64,000 nucleotides of DNA, taken from positions 9,623,168 to 9,687,167 of the forward strand of contig OY821519.1 of the NCBI GenBank assembly GCA_963682025.1, written 5' to 3'. The notes below the pieces were generated by a model. The model saw only the letters and a list, made by a program, of their open reading frames with translations. It had not been told where the DNA came from and did not search any database. Made by a program: the position numbers and the translations under genes. The first letter of the stretch is position 1. Each line of letters opens with the position of its first letter. The stretch comes from Cordilura impudica. Taxonomy: Eukaryota; Arthropoda; Insecta; Diptera; Scathophagidae. Shown here one piece after another: positions 9,365 through 20,960 of the stretch.

Positions 9365-12233
9365 TGTTAGGTTAGGTTAGGTTGATAAGAGGAGCTATGT
9401 ATACACATAGCTCATATCCGTTATGTCTGGATATACACCTAAGCCAGTAGGTCGGCTTGTTGTGCGCTCTACGTCTCTACTTTCCGGTTATCTACCCCTC
9501 TTACTAACTTAGAAATTCGGTCTCATCAGCAAATTTCCTGAGTATTTTCTAGCTTATCCCCCTTAGACCCGTTAGGCCTGGTAAGATGTCGCTGGATAGA
9601 TATCTGACCCTTGTTCTCGCAAATGCAGGACAGTAACAGAGGTAGTGTTCTAGGGTTTCGTCATCCTCTCCGCAAGCTCTACAAACGGCTGATTCCGCCC
9701 GTCCTATACGGTATAGGTGAGCCCTCAGCTCAGAGTGTCCAGTGAGGATGCCAATTACCCTACTAAGTTCTACCCTATTCAGATTCAGGATCTCCCTTGT
9801 TCCTGTTGCGTTGGGAGAACCCCATAATATTTTTGTAACCTTACCCACGTCATTTTCTTCCCAAATTGAAACATGTGAACTGGTCGTCCAGTCTGCCAGT
9901 TCCAATTTGAGAGACTTGAAAGGTATTGGGTTTTCCAAATTTACTCTTTCCAGGAAAGATCCCTTCCTGGCCAGTTTGTCAGCAATCTCATTTCCCATTA
10001 TACCACTGTGTCCTGGGATCCAAACGATTTCAAGTCTGCCTCTTCTGGAGAAGTTTGAAATCTCCTCCTTACACTCGAGGATAGTCCTTGATCTAGTTTT
10101 GTCTGCGGATATCGCTCTGATAGCCGCTAGACTGTCCGTAAATATTTTCACGTCTCCTGGACTTGGGGAATCCCGTGCATTAATATACCTAATACATTCC
10201 TTTATCGCCACCAATTCAGCCATGCAGACTAGAAGCGTCCGTATAGTAATATGACCCTGGAAGGTTCTGTAGAATATTCCCGTTCATCCAACTTTCCTTG
10301 TCTGGTATCCGTATACTGCAGGGTATATTTGTTGACACTTCCGCGATTCTATCACAGCTAATGTTCACTGTGTTGAGTCCCGGAATTTGGTCTAAAATAG
10401 TCTGGTGTCTGGTCATGTGGTCGGTGATATATTCCCCTGTTACCCTTAGTCGTAGCATGGCCAGAGCTGCCTCATATTTAATTCTAATCTCGATTGGGTG
10501 TATAGATAGAATATTCTCTAAAGCCCTCGTAGATGTAGTCCTTATTGCACCACTGATTCCTATGCAACAGAGACGCTGTATCTTTTGGAATGGTTTAATG
10601 TAACATTTCCTGTTCATTGATGTCCATATGACTATGGATGCGTAGGTTAGAATAGGTCTAACGACGCCTGTGTACAGCCAATATGTCATCTTCGGGTTTA
10701 AACCCCATTTTGAGCTTATAGCCCTTCTGCAGATGGCCCATACACGATGAGCCTTCGCGACCCTGCTCTCGATGTGGTTTTTCCAAGTAAGTTTTTTATC
10801 GAGAATCACCCCAAGGTATTTCACCGTCTGTGTGATTCTAATCGTTTTGCCCTGGAAGCGAGGTTCATCAAAGTCGATTATTTTCGTATTCCTTGTAAAA
10901 AGGCATATTTCAGTTTTCTCTGGGTTCACATTCAAACCCCTCGGTTGTGCCCAGTCATATGCTATTTCGAGTGCATTCGATGCCCTCCTACATAAATCTC
11001 TAGGATCTTTCCCCCTTAACAGTACCACTACGTCGTCTGCGTAGCAGACAGGTTGGAAACCCTTATTGGCTAGAATCCTTAGCAGACTGTTTATAGTGGT
11101 CACCCAGAGAAGGGGGGATAAAATCCCCCCTTGATGTGTCCCACAACAAACCTTGTTTCTTATTTTAATGCCACCAACCACGCAACTTATCCATCTATTC
11201 CCTAGCATGTGACTGATCCAGGCCTTAATATCCCGGTCAATGTCGAATCTTTCTAGGGATTGGAGTAGCGTATTGGTTGATACATTGTTAAAAGCTCTCT
11301 CTATATCAATGAATATGGCTAGGGTGAAGATTTTTAGATCAAAAGATCTTTCGATGTGGTGAACTACTTCATGAAGCGCAGTTTCCACTGAGCGTCCCTT
11401 TAAATAAGCGTGCTGTTTGAATTTCAACAACTCATTTGGGATTTGACATTTAACCATGTTATCGACTATTCGCTCCAAGGTTTTCAATAAGAAGGAAGTA
11501 AGACTTATCGGTCGATAGGCCTTTGGGTTCGCGTAGCTTTCCTTTCCCGGTTTTGGTATGAAGACCACTTTGGCCTCCTGCCATGCCCTGGGGGTGTACG
11601 CTAATTTTAGGCAAGCAGAGAATATGACAGCCAGACTACTACCAATTAAGTCCCCGCTTTTTTGTAGTAGAGCAGGAAAGACTTCATCTGGGCCTGCTGC
11701 CTTAAAAGGGGCAAAGCTTTGTATTGCCTTAATTACCATATTTTCGGTTATTTTATCATTTCTTTCCTCTCGATTTTGTTCCTCATTAGACCCTTCATAT
11801 TGTTCCCCATCGTGTTCCACGTTGGTTCCAGTTTGTCGGGACACATTGGTACCAATTGCTGGGTTCCTATTTGGCCCAAGCTCTTCGGTAAGAAAGTGTG
11901 TTTCCATCAATATTCTTAAGGATTGTTCCATTGATTCCGCCCGAATCCCGTCCTTATCGACTAGAGTTTCAGGCTGTGAATGGGTTTTCGATAAGAATTT
12001 CTTGATTTTCGAGACGTCATTAACGCTATCAACCTGTTCACAGAAAAGTTTCCAGGAGTTGCGTTTGGCTACTCGAATGCTTTTGTTGTATTCCCTGAGT
12101 TTGTCATGATAGTCATCCCAGTATACTACATGTTTTTTACGACGAGCCCTATTAAATAATCTTCGGACGTCCTTCCCAAGATTTATCAACTCCCCTGTCA
12201 GCCAGGGTTTCTCTCGGGGAGATCTCCTTTCCC
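9365..12233 (-). mobile_element. 5'-truncated RNase H-bearing non-LTR retrotransposon (LOA/I-like)
   Basis: The 13-bp target duplication AAACACACACATA lies at 9352-9364 and 12234-12246. The element is on the minus strand, 2.87 kb, lacking the 5' end, ORF1 and the endonuclease. It retains the linker, RT, RNase H and C-terminal zinc-like motif. The 3' UTR is about 180 bp and ends in a short (AACCT)n tail (TTAGG on the plus strand) rather than poly(A). RT plus RNase H places it in the I/LOA/R1-related group; the clade is tentative. Confidence 0.92.
9549..10223 (-). pseudogene. retrotransposon ORF2, RNase H and C-terminal zinc-like part
   Basis: The continuation of the RT frame, shifted by one base. 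It starts at MAELVAIKEC, which contains the RNase H Glu, overlapping the end of the RT frame by eight bases. IFTDSLAAIRAI carries the next Asp, and WIPGHSGIMGNEIADKLAR carries the His and last Asp. CRACGEDDETLEHYLCYC near the end is the C-X2-C...H-X4-C motif common at the C terminus of such elements. The strand between the first Asp (TDAS) and the Glu (AELVAIKE), normally about 25 or more residues, is missing, so a deletion plus frame change inactivated RNase H. Confidence 0.9.
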
Positions 12234-12243
12234 AAACACACAC
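10216..12243 (-). pseudogene. retrotransposon ORF2, linker and reverse transcriptase part
   Basis: An open stretch of 675 codons. Its first few codons derive from the flanking Helitron target, so the apparent start is an artefact of 5' truncation. Residues about 10-170 are the endonuclease-RT linker (PWLTGELINL). RT motif A is FIDIERAF near 311 (catalytic Asp 313), motif B is GTHQGGILSPLLW near 368, and motif C is CYADDVVVLL near 400 with both aspartates intact. It ends at YYYTDASSLHG and a stop, which is the start of RNase H and its first Asp. The usual B motif is GxPQGG; here His replaces Pro. RT itself looks well preserved; the break comes in RNase H. Confidence 0.92.
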
Positions 12244-12449
12244 ATAGCATTATATAATTTTATGTATGTGTTGGTAGCAACTTTAAATGCAATTTACTCA
12301 AAATAAAGGAAAAAATTTAAAATCTGTAAATCTGCAAAACGGCTAAAAAGAAATGCCTTTCAAATAATATACATTTGGTCAAAATCAGGATAAAACGGTA
12401 GAACGAAACATCGGTCAAAAGAAATCGCCTAGCCTATTAATATTATAGA

Positions 12450-13884
12450 TACCATGTAAATGTAAAGTTTATTGCTTTTATCTTTTGGCCAGTATTCATT
12501 ATAATTCCTTATATATTTTCTTTTTATAAAACACAATGATGATTTTGAATTAACTTCCATCTGAGAAATTGTATAATTTTTATATTATTAGAGTAGAAAA
12601 ACTATTTAGAAAACCCAAAGTCAGAGTAAGCAATCATACTTTTCAATGTTTAGAGACCCTAAACATTATGCGATAATAAAAAAAAAATATATATATATTT
12701 CGATAGAGTAAAAGTTTAATTATATGATCAGGTAGAGGCGTCCTGTTTCTCAAAACATGATTTAATTTTTCTTACCTTCGACTTCCATGTCTCTACTAAT
12801 AATGAATGTCACATTAGAGTGGTCCTTAAAATGAAAATGCGATTTTGGGAAGTGTCGGGTTCCAGTTTATTTACTTTCTATATGAAACTAATAAATGTGA
12901 AGTTTGGGGACAATCGGATGAAGAAAAGTTGCGCCGGAAATCGATGGAAAATTTCAAGTGTGTTTACATGGGGAAAATATGACTTTTTTCAGATTTTACG
13001 AATATTTTGCTGTACAGTTTAATTTTTTGGGACAAGTTGTTACATGAATCGATATCAGCACTATATTATCTTTTCAAAAAGCTACATAACTTCAAAATCG
13101 AATGAAAACTCGCCAAGAAATAGCAAATGCCCCAGAACACCTTTGAGCCAAAAAACACTAGTTCATGAAATTTGACGGAATTATTTTCAACTTTTAGAAA
13201 TTGATTAAAGCAATCATTTTTTTGTGGTCTCTATACCTATAGGCACTCACTTCCACTTTGTTAACCTATTGCGCAATGAGACCAATGATGGAATTTTTTT
13301 TTGATAACAAATTGAAAACTCCTTTTTCAAATTTTAAAAAATTTTCTTTAACAAACTTTTAAAAAATGTATCTGGCACCTTACCGTTTTGTTAAATATAT
13401 TTTAGAAATTAACTGTGTCAATTTTTAGGTAAATCCCTTTGACAGAATTTTTTTGACGAGGATTTTCTTTTTGCGGATTTCGAAAAAAATTAAATTTTTG
13501 TGAAATATTCAGTATATGTAATCATTCTAAATTCTTTATATCAAAAATTAATTCAGTTCCCTACTTTTAAATAGTCTATGGTTTTGGAAAAAATAATATG
13601 ACGCCGTTAACCCTTTTGGACTTGGGGTCACATATGAGCCCAAGCTATATAAAAATAATTTATTCAAAAAATTCAAATATTTTGCAAACACTTTTGTTGT
13701 ACAGGAACGATGTTGTTTATGTATGATTCTACTATCTGGAGTAAAACCCCTCTTTTTCTTCATTATTTGTTAACACTTTATTAAAATCTTTTATGAATTT
13801 AACGCCTGTTTCGGCAGTATCGTTTACTACAAATAATTCCTTAAATTTGACTCAAATTGCCATAAAATATAAATTAATGCATAG
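12450..13884. other. no gene recognised
   Basis: AT-rich spacer. 12820-13030 has a 67-codon frame with no known domain. The text resembles old dispersed fly repeat (GTGTTTACATGGGGAAAATA, TGACGGAATTATTTTC), but no second copy occurs in the window. Confidence 0.45.
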
Positions 13885-14252
13885 ATTCTGGTCAAATTTG
13901 GTGTGTGTGTATGTGTTTATTACACCCGTAACTAAGCAGTCCAAAAATAAACTCTGCAGGACAATTCCTAGTCATAGCCACCATATAAAGCTGCTTCCTG
14001 ATCTTCGCTTATATATATCGAAAAACGAAAATATTGCACCGCTTTTTCTCAAATTTAAATTGAAGATGTTTCTGCATAAAAAAAGCTGTCTTTACTAAAT
14101 ATGGTCAGGATTGGTCCATTTTTCGATATAGTCCCCATATAAATATAGTTTCCGATATGAACCTTTTCATATCTGCAAGCAAAACAATTAAAAACAATGT
14201 CACTCAAATTTGGTTCATGCTTATTTTCTACATCCAATTAATTGCACCGACT
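13885..14252 (+). mobile_element. DINE-1-like repeat, 5'-truncated, host of the first Transib
   Basis: Shares GTGTGTATGTGTTTATTACA, CTTCCTGATCTTCGCTTA, GGATTGGTCCATTTTTCG and CACTCAAATTTGGTTCATGC with the copies at 26793 and 34904. It stops at CCGACT, where the Transib at 14253 begins. After the Transib, CGACTGTAAGATTTTCTTCC (16936-16955) looks like the family terminus CGACTATAATTTTCTTAC. The transposon therefore landed within the last few bases of this repeat. Confidence 0.75.
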
Positions 14253-16935
14253 CACAGTGGCGCCCGTAGAGCAAACGAGGTTGCAAAAATCAAAATTTTC
14301 ATGTGCGCCGACGCACATATTATAGGAAACTTTTCAACGATTTCAAATATGCTACTCTTAATAATATCACATTTTTAGTTTAGAAGATATAACCATTCAA
14401 AGTTGACCGACTTTCGGTTTTCAAAAAACACACAATTTTTAGTCAATTTGTTGCGATTTCAGGTGTAATATCACGAAAAATAGGTAACGAATTGCCTTAT
14501 TTTTTGTTTGTATTGATTGGTGTATTTTTTAAATGTATAATGATAAAAAAAAAATTAACTGTTTGCTTTGTGTTTCTCCTGGTAAGTCACTATTTAAAAA
14601 CTATCCGTTTTTTCACTATTTTTCAACTTTGACGGAAAATAAAAAAAGCTATATTTTTCTATAGTTGCCATATTTGCAAAACGTGTTCTTTGATTATTTC
14701 TTTACATAATTCAAAAGGTTTTATCTGCCCGTACGTGCCCGTTTGGCTTCTAGAGGTAAAAAAGGTTAAAAAGACAAGGTTGCAGAAATTGTGTGGCGAG
14801 CATCCCTTACATGTTTTGACTGACAATAGTTTGATCTAATAGTTTGAAAATTGCATTTAAAGTCGGTTGTCTACCTGTGAGCCTCTGCCAAAGTCTACTC
14901 CCAATATTCTGTTACAGACACAGGATGCACAAAAAACTACTCATTGAAATTCGCAGGTACGCACCTCACTTAAAAATTACTTTGGAGTACAAATGGTCAA
15001 GAACAATAATGACTTATGGTTCCTCCAGGTAGGCACAAATCTTATTTAAACACGAATATAATATCAAAATTGCATAATTCAGCCTAAATCCATATGTATG
15101 CAGGGAAGAGGTAAATTTTTAGGCATGGTAGAATAAGCCTATATATTGCAAAATAAGCATAATGCCTGGAGTAGTCTACGACTGAAAGTTGGCGCAACAA
15201 GTACTGAAACCATGGCGTTAAACAATTTAAAATTATTTGAACTGTTTAGAAGGTCAACTACACCAAAGTTTTTCACGGAAGCTGCTTTAGAAGAACTTGA
15301 TTAAGGTAAGCATTCCCACGCCCACAAACGCACACATTAAAAAGTATGGTTCCGAAGAAGCCTTGGCCCTGTTTATGGACTTACAACTTTCCAAAGAAAA
15401 ATATGAGATACTACGGGCATCCTAGATGCGACACGGGGCTGACGTTTTACCAGGATACAAGCATATTACGCAAGCCAAAATAAATTCACGACCACTGCAT
15501 ACGGAGTTTACGGAAGTCTCTGTGAAAGCCAATCTGCAGGATCTCATGGGCCATACAGCAAAACGGTTGTTGGAGAGTCTTCCTGAAAATGAGTTGAAAA
15601 TTCTTCCTGAGAAACTGACATTGATCAGCAAATGGGGCTGCGATGGATCATCCGGACAAAGCGTTTATAACCAAAGGATATCTTCCGATGACGCTACAAT
15701 ATCGGACGGAAATATGTTTATGGCATCTGTTGTTCCTTTGCGGATAAAATCTGATGTTTCCCTACACTGGAAAAATCCACGTCCGTCATCAGTGCATTAT
15801 TGCCGACCAATAATGTTTCAGTTTGCAAGGAAGAACTTTGGTAATTTAAACGATTCTACAAACGAGGAGAATTACGAATATGGAATGTCAACATTGCACG
15901 CAAGGATAAGGTATATGGAGTTCTTGTTAAAACTGGCGTATACCCTACCACAAGAGGAGGAAAACTTCGATGAAAATACATCAATAAAGGATAAGGAAAA
16001 GATCAGAAAAAGCAAATACAGGATGCTTTTTTTAAACAAGTTTGACTAAAAGTAGACTGTCCCAAGCACGGATACAGTAACTCAAACGATGGAAACACAT
16101 CTAGGAGATTTTTTGAAAATGATGAGGCAGTAACTAGAATCACTGGAATTGACAATCAAATCGTGAAAAGATTGGGAACGATCTTGAATGTTTTAAACTG
16201 CAAAGGAAATGTCAATTCTACAAGATATGGAGAATATGGATCGAAAACTGCATCTCTTTCAGCAGAAATGTATCCACAGAAGAAGTTGACCCCGACCGTC
16301 CATAAAATATTGGCGCATGGCAAAGATATAATTGAGTACCAGTCTTTGCAATTGGAGAGCTTTCTGAAGAAGCACAGGAGTCTCTTAACAAATTTTATAA
16401 AAAATATAGATTGCAGAGCACATTCAAAGCATCAAGGGTAACGCAAAATGAGGACCTCTTCAATATGTTGGCAGCATCTTCCGATCCACTTATTTCTTCC
16501 CTGCGGCATGTGAAGTCACGAATAGAGTTAGAAAATAATTATAGTTTAGAAATGATTAGTCTTTTAGATATACCTTCTCTTACGAATTGTGATGAATATT
16601 TTACAGAAAATTGAAAAAATAAATTTAAAAAAGAAGTAATTTTTTTTTAATTTGTTGGGTAATAATTTAAAACATAAAACCCTAAAGAAAAAAAAAATAA
16701 AAACAATCTAAAAATGTAAAAATAAATTTTTTTAGTTACCATAAAATTGATTTTTCTACAAATTTTAACTTTGATAACCCATAAGTAGGCTCCTACAAAG
16801 CGTAGCACCCTTTCCAAACGCTCATTTCATAGGCTGAACAGTTATCTATCATATGCTGTTTAAACTGTTCAATTATGTTCTTCGGTTCAAAAGATATGAT
16901 TTTTGCAACGAAAAAACTCAAATGGCGCCACTGTG
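14253..16935 (+). mobile_element. Transib (RAG1-like) DNA transposon, copy 1
   Basis: Ends are CACAGTGGCGCC and GGCGCCACTGTG, flanked by a perfect 5-bp duplication CGACT (14248-14252 and 16936-16940). A 5-bp GC-rich duplication and CACAGTG ends are diagnostic of Transib. Length is 2683 bp. Relative to copy 2 it has two internal deletions, of about 390 bp in the N-terminal region and about 130 bp that remove the CPIC-type segment. Left end: heptamer 14253-14259, 23-bp spacer, GCAAAAATC at 14283-14291. Right end: heptamer 16929-16935, 22-bp spacer, GATTTTTGC at 16898-16906. Confidence 0.95.
15212..16614 (+). pseudogene. Transib transposase, copy 1, broken
   Basis: The likely start is ATG 15212 (MALNNLKLFELFRR), a start region that is deleted in copy 2. 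The frame stops at TAA after EEL D because the N-terminal deletion joins GAACTTGAT to TTAAGG. Coding text resumes at 15324 (IPTPTNAHIKKYG), has a TAG at about 15423, then runs open 15426-16049. It includes WGCDGSSGQS (the first catalytic Asp region, aligned with the RAG1 core) and the block YRPLHAR-like MSTLHARIRYMEF. After further frameshifts, HKILAHGKDIIEY and the AQES/SSDPLISSLR C-terminal region follow to TEN at 16614. The zinc-like CPIC segment is deleted. Not functional. Confidence 0.9.
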
Positions 16936-16940
16936 CGACT

Positions 16941-17320
16941 GTAAGATTTTCTTCCTTTTTTAATAAAAAAAAATATTTTGTTTAAAAATGTTTCGCCAAT
17001 AAAATTTTAATTTCAAATATTTTTTTAACTCAGATAATTGCGATTTTGACATTGTAAATAAAAATTTTCACCTCGCATTCGAGAAGTTATGAAATTTGTT
17101 TGAAAAATTATATTTTCTATGCACTCGTATAAATAAATCGTCTGCCCAAACTTCGCAGGAAGAGAATATTTTAGCCCCGAATTTTCGTTAACTCAACTAA
17201 AGTTTTTTTTATTTAAAATTTTTTTTTATTTCAAAGTTATTAATATAAAAAAAAAATTTGTTAAAAAAAATTTTTTTTAATAAAAAAATGTTTAAATAAC
17301 AATATTTAAAACAAAAATCT
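16941..17320. other. no gene seen; AT-rich
   Basis: Right flank of the Transib; the first 15 bases may be the end of the DINE-like repeat. The rest is homopolymer-rich. Confidence 0.5.
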
Positions 17321-17722
17321 TATGCAGTTTTCTTTTCTGACAAAAAATGTCGTATTTTATTTGCACTTTGTTCGAAAAGTGTATTTTTTTATATTCTAAA
17401 TTAAGAGCAACCTTTTTTTTGTGTATACATCGATAGCTCGCAAATTCCAAAAAAATTGCAGCCATTGACTTCTTTCAGGTCAAAGTGTGAGAATATTTCC
17501 CCATTGCTCCCCTTTTTTGAATATTTTCTCCCTATGACATCAAAGGGGATAACAATAAAAATGATTTTGCATTTTATGAACACAGCACTTTGAGACGTTT
17601 CGATTGATGTATAAGATAAGGAAGGTTGCTCTTAATTCAAAATTTATAAAAAAAATACACTTTTCGAAAAAAGTGCAAATAAAATGCCACATTTTTTGTC
17701 AGAAAAGAAAACGGCATTTGAT
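17321..17722. mobile_element. foldback or MITE-like inverted-repeat element
   Basis: The arm at 17321-17413 (TTTTCTTTTCTGACAAAAAA, TTATTTGCACTTTGTTCGAA, AATTAAGAGCAACC) is mirrored by 17623-17722 (GGTTGCTCTTAATTC, TTCGAAAAAAGTGCAAATAA, TTTTTTGTCAGAAAAG). The arms are about 90-95 bp with few mismatches around a roughly 210-bp unique centre. No target duplication could be fixed, because the outer flanks are A/T-rich. Confidence 0.8.
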
Positions 17723-19209
17723 TAAAAAAAATTTTAAATTTTAATCCTAGATTTTTTTTACCTCAAAATAAATATAGATTGCAAATTTGGGTTTATATTT
17801 CATATTTTCACATCAAAATTGTATGTAAGATCATTACAGGGCACGGTGTGTAACGCCTTGACAAAATTAATTTTTTTTATCTTCAAGTTTATAATAACAA
17901 GACATAACGAGTAGATCAGAAAATGAAAAACTGAGTACATCAAAATTTTCCTTTTTCACAAATTCTCACACTTTACGAGAAATTTATTTTCGCGTAATTT
18001 TTTTCAGTGGAAAATATATCATAGTTTTTAATTTAATTATTATTATTATTATTAATACATTTTTCGCGGGTAATTTTTTTTTTTGTGCGACAAAGTTTAT
18101 TGGCCAAACATTTTTATCATTCTTCTAAAAGTTTCTAGATTTTTTTTGATTTTTTTTTTTCATTGAAATTTTTATTATTGGTTATTTAATCATTTGCTTA
18201 TTTATTTATAATAGAAAAAAAGCAATTAATATAAATCTTTGACAATTTGTTATTTAGTTACATGTTCGCATTTTAAAGATATTGAGTTTGTCTCTCAAGC
18301 TGTTTTAAACTATTGGCCAACTTATAACTATTATAGAATCAGCTAAACCAAACAAACAAATGAAGGGTTTATAAAACACGTTTTCTATCAATGATGCAAG
18401 AATTCCATTAAATATTCTATTGGTGACTAATTTTAAAGTTCTTTTCACAAAACAATGACTCACTAAACGATTTACAAATAAAATCTTAAATAAATCCCTA
18501 ATAAATGTTTAAAATGTCAGTGAGTGTGGGTTGCAGGTTGTCATACATATGAGTACTTTATAATAATCTGATGGCAAAATAAAAAAAAAAATATATATAC
18601 ATACACTATGTAGAAGTAAAAACAATCATTGCAATTTAAATCAAGGGCAGTAAGACAAAGTCATATGTAATAAACTTTAGTATATCTTAAAAAACAAAAA
18701 AAGAATTTACACTTGAAGAAATTTGTGCAAAACTTAAATATCAATTACACTGTTCAACAGACAAACATTGACAGAGACGTGACAAGGGTACTTTGAGTAT
18801 AGAATGAGTGTTAAATATTAATTGATGATCTACCATGTCAGGACTTTTTATTGAAAATTTTAAATATAAAAACCAAGAAATTAAAAACCAAGTTGATATT
18901 TTTTCATCACAACATCCATTTATTTTTATATTTTTTAAGCGAATCCTTGCTTAGCAGTGTAATACGCACCAGAGATCTAAAATGAGTATTGAAAACGTGA
19001 GCAGAGTTGAATCATAATTCATAATTTCTTGTACTTATATGCATTCATACATATTGAAATGGTGTCCTCTCTTAAGTTTGAGGCACTCACGATACTCGTG
19101 CTTAACAGCATTTATGACGTTGTTGATTTAGACTCACCATCACTCAATGTTTATAGACGATGCAAAATAAGTGCGATTCCGTAATTATGGTAAATATACA
19201 TGTGTACAA
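17723..19209. other. no gene seen
   Basis: AT-rich spacer with an ATT/TTA microsatellite at about 18035-18055. No convincing frame or repeat family was recognised. Confidence 0.5.
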
Positions 19210-19648
19210 TAGGGTAATAACTTTTTGAAATTTTTCAAATATCAAATTCTTCATTGCATAGCCGTAAAAACCATGAAAAAATGTTACGAAATGATGTCCT
19301 ACTTTTTCGCTATCGTTAAAAAAGTTCACGCACCAAATGCGATGGAGGTTTGATTTTTAGTCTTTCTTTTAAGTATAAAAAAATAACAATTAATTAATAA
19401 GTTTTTAGTATTTTCTTATAATTTTAATAATATAAAAAAATCGCACCATTTGGATGCAGGGCGCAATGTATATTATAAACAATTAGAAAATAATTAAAAA
19501 AAAAACCTAAAAAGTTTTAGAAATTACATTCGGTGCGTGAACTTTTTTCACCAAAGTGACCTCAGAAAATGATTATTGTTATCAGTGCAAAAGTGCCCAT
19601 AGCTTGGTGCGATGAAAAAATTTTGTTAAAAAAAAAATTATTACCCTA
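19210..19648. mobile_element. hAT-type MITE
   Basis: Left end TAGGGTAATAACTTTTT, right end AAATTATTACCCTA, flanked by an 8-bp duplication GTGTACAA/GTGTACAT with one mismatch (19202-19209, 19649-19656). A TAGGG start and 8-bp duplication are typical of hAT elements. The interior has a second inverted pair: AAAAAAGTTCACGCACC at about 19317 against GGTGCGTGAACTTTTTT at about 19531. At 439 bp there is no transposase frame. Confidence 0.8.
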
Positions 19649-20089
19649 GTGTACATGTGTAAATATACTTGTATTTGTAAATGGATGAGTTGAAAGAATT
19701 GAATCAATTGTAAGTATTATAAATACTTTTCTAAAAATATAAACCAATGAATTATGAATCAGTTTCGGGATGTTATGAGTATAATTTCAATGTCGGATTC
19801 ATATTTGTGCTAGTTATGCTTATAACTCAACGTTATTGTGAGTATGAGTACATCCGAGTAGTTGAATTTCAATGATCTCTACTCATTTAAAATATCATGA
19901 GTGACAATGAGTCTGACGTGGTAATGACCTCCATTATCCTAAGTGCACTTTTCTTGGCTCTGCTCGTCTGTATTCATTTGTTAAATATTTCAAATGAATG
20001 AATGTTCACGCAAGATTTGAAATAAACAGAAAACATTTTGTTTTACATTGCTACTTTTTTAATGAATCATAAACTGCACAGGATAGGGT
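19649..20089. other. no gene seen
   Basis: Spacer with repeated ATGAGT/TGAGTATGAGT motifs, no coding support. Confidence 0.45.
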
Positions 20090-20960
20090 TGCTATGCATG
20101 GAGAAACTCATCGAGTAATTGGCCTCCATGGTTTTGCATATGTGCACTCTTTTGTCGAAATTTTTCATGACCATTATTCATGAATTTCGTTGAATTTTAC
20201 AATTTTGGGCTCGTTTGCATAGATTTTTGACTTCCAATAACTTCATGAAGATAAATCCAATTGTGTTATATCACACGAGCTGTGGGCCCAATTCTGATCA
20301 GCTACGCGGGGTAAACACGGTCAGAAAATATGGATCCATCTTGTTGAAGCCAGATGTCGTCGACATCAACATTATCCAATTTAGACAGAAAGAACTCAGT
20401 TATTATATCGCAATATCGAGCACCAGTAACACTCACTGCCCAGCCCAAAATCCGCACCAAAGAGTGACACGTGGGGGATGCATTTATTTTTCGACAAACA
20501 TATGAGGGTTCTCTGAACCCTGAAATTATTACGATTTTGAAGATTGACGAACCCATCAAGGAGAAAATCTGCTTTTATTCGAAAAATCATCATCTACTTG
20601 TTGATATTCAATAATCCATTCAACGTACTATCTTCCCTGTACATGGTCATTGGTCTTTAAATCTTATCTCAATAGAACTTTATCAGCATCAAAAATGAGT
20701 ATAATTGAGTATACTCTCCACGACAATAATATTTTCATTTGATTGATGGATTGTTTTTGGACTACTAGTAGTTTGGCATCATCATTTGATCCACTCAGCC
20801 TGAATTTTTCAATTTCTCTTATCACAGTTGACGAAGTTAGATCAATATTCCGTCTATTTTTTATCCGAAATTTTCGAACTGTAGCCGCCTACTTTCACTA
20901 TTTTGGAAATATTTTTCAATCTATCGCGTTACTAAGCCTGAACTGACAACTGCCAAAATG
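20090..20960 (-). pseudogene. mariner-like transposase relic
   Basis: Minus strand. The N-terminal helix-turn-helix region lies at 20745-20960 (VIEKYFQNSES, TSSTVIREIEKFRLSGSN). The catalytic region lies at 20302-20559, with SVTGARYCDIITEFFLSKL, then DVDDIWLQQDGS, the WFQQDG motif that carries the second Asp. A C-terminal tail with KNFDKRVHICKTMEA reaches about 20090. The segments are in different frames with stops between, and the first-Asp segment is largely missing. Family level is secure (mariner/IS630 group); the lineage is uncertain. Terminal repeats were not identified. Confidence 0.75.

Larger units (their letters stand above)
9194..12449 (-). mobile_element. Helitron, subfamily A, split by a retrotransposon
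   Basis: The 3' end CTAG with the hairpin CACGAAATTCGAGTGC lies at 9194, and the 5' end ATTAATATTATAGA at 12449. The Helitron sequence runs 9194-9364 and resumes at 12234 (duplicated target AAACACACACATA on both sides). The whole interval 9365-12233 is a younger non-LTR element. Without it, the Helitron is about 375 bp and complete. Confidence 0.92.

Noticed and set aside
9366..9383. TTAGG repeat as a telomere relic
   Set aside because: It is the 3' tail of the retrotransposon, next to its target duplication.
11558..12109. 183-codon plus-strand frame, and other plus-strand frames at 9742-10995
   Set aside because: Antisense shadows of the minus-strand reverse transcriptase and RNase H frames, without motifs of their own.
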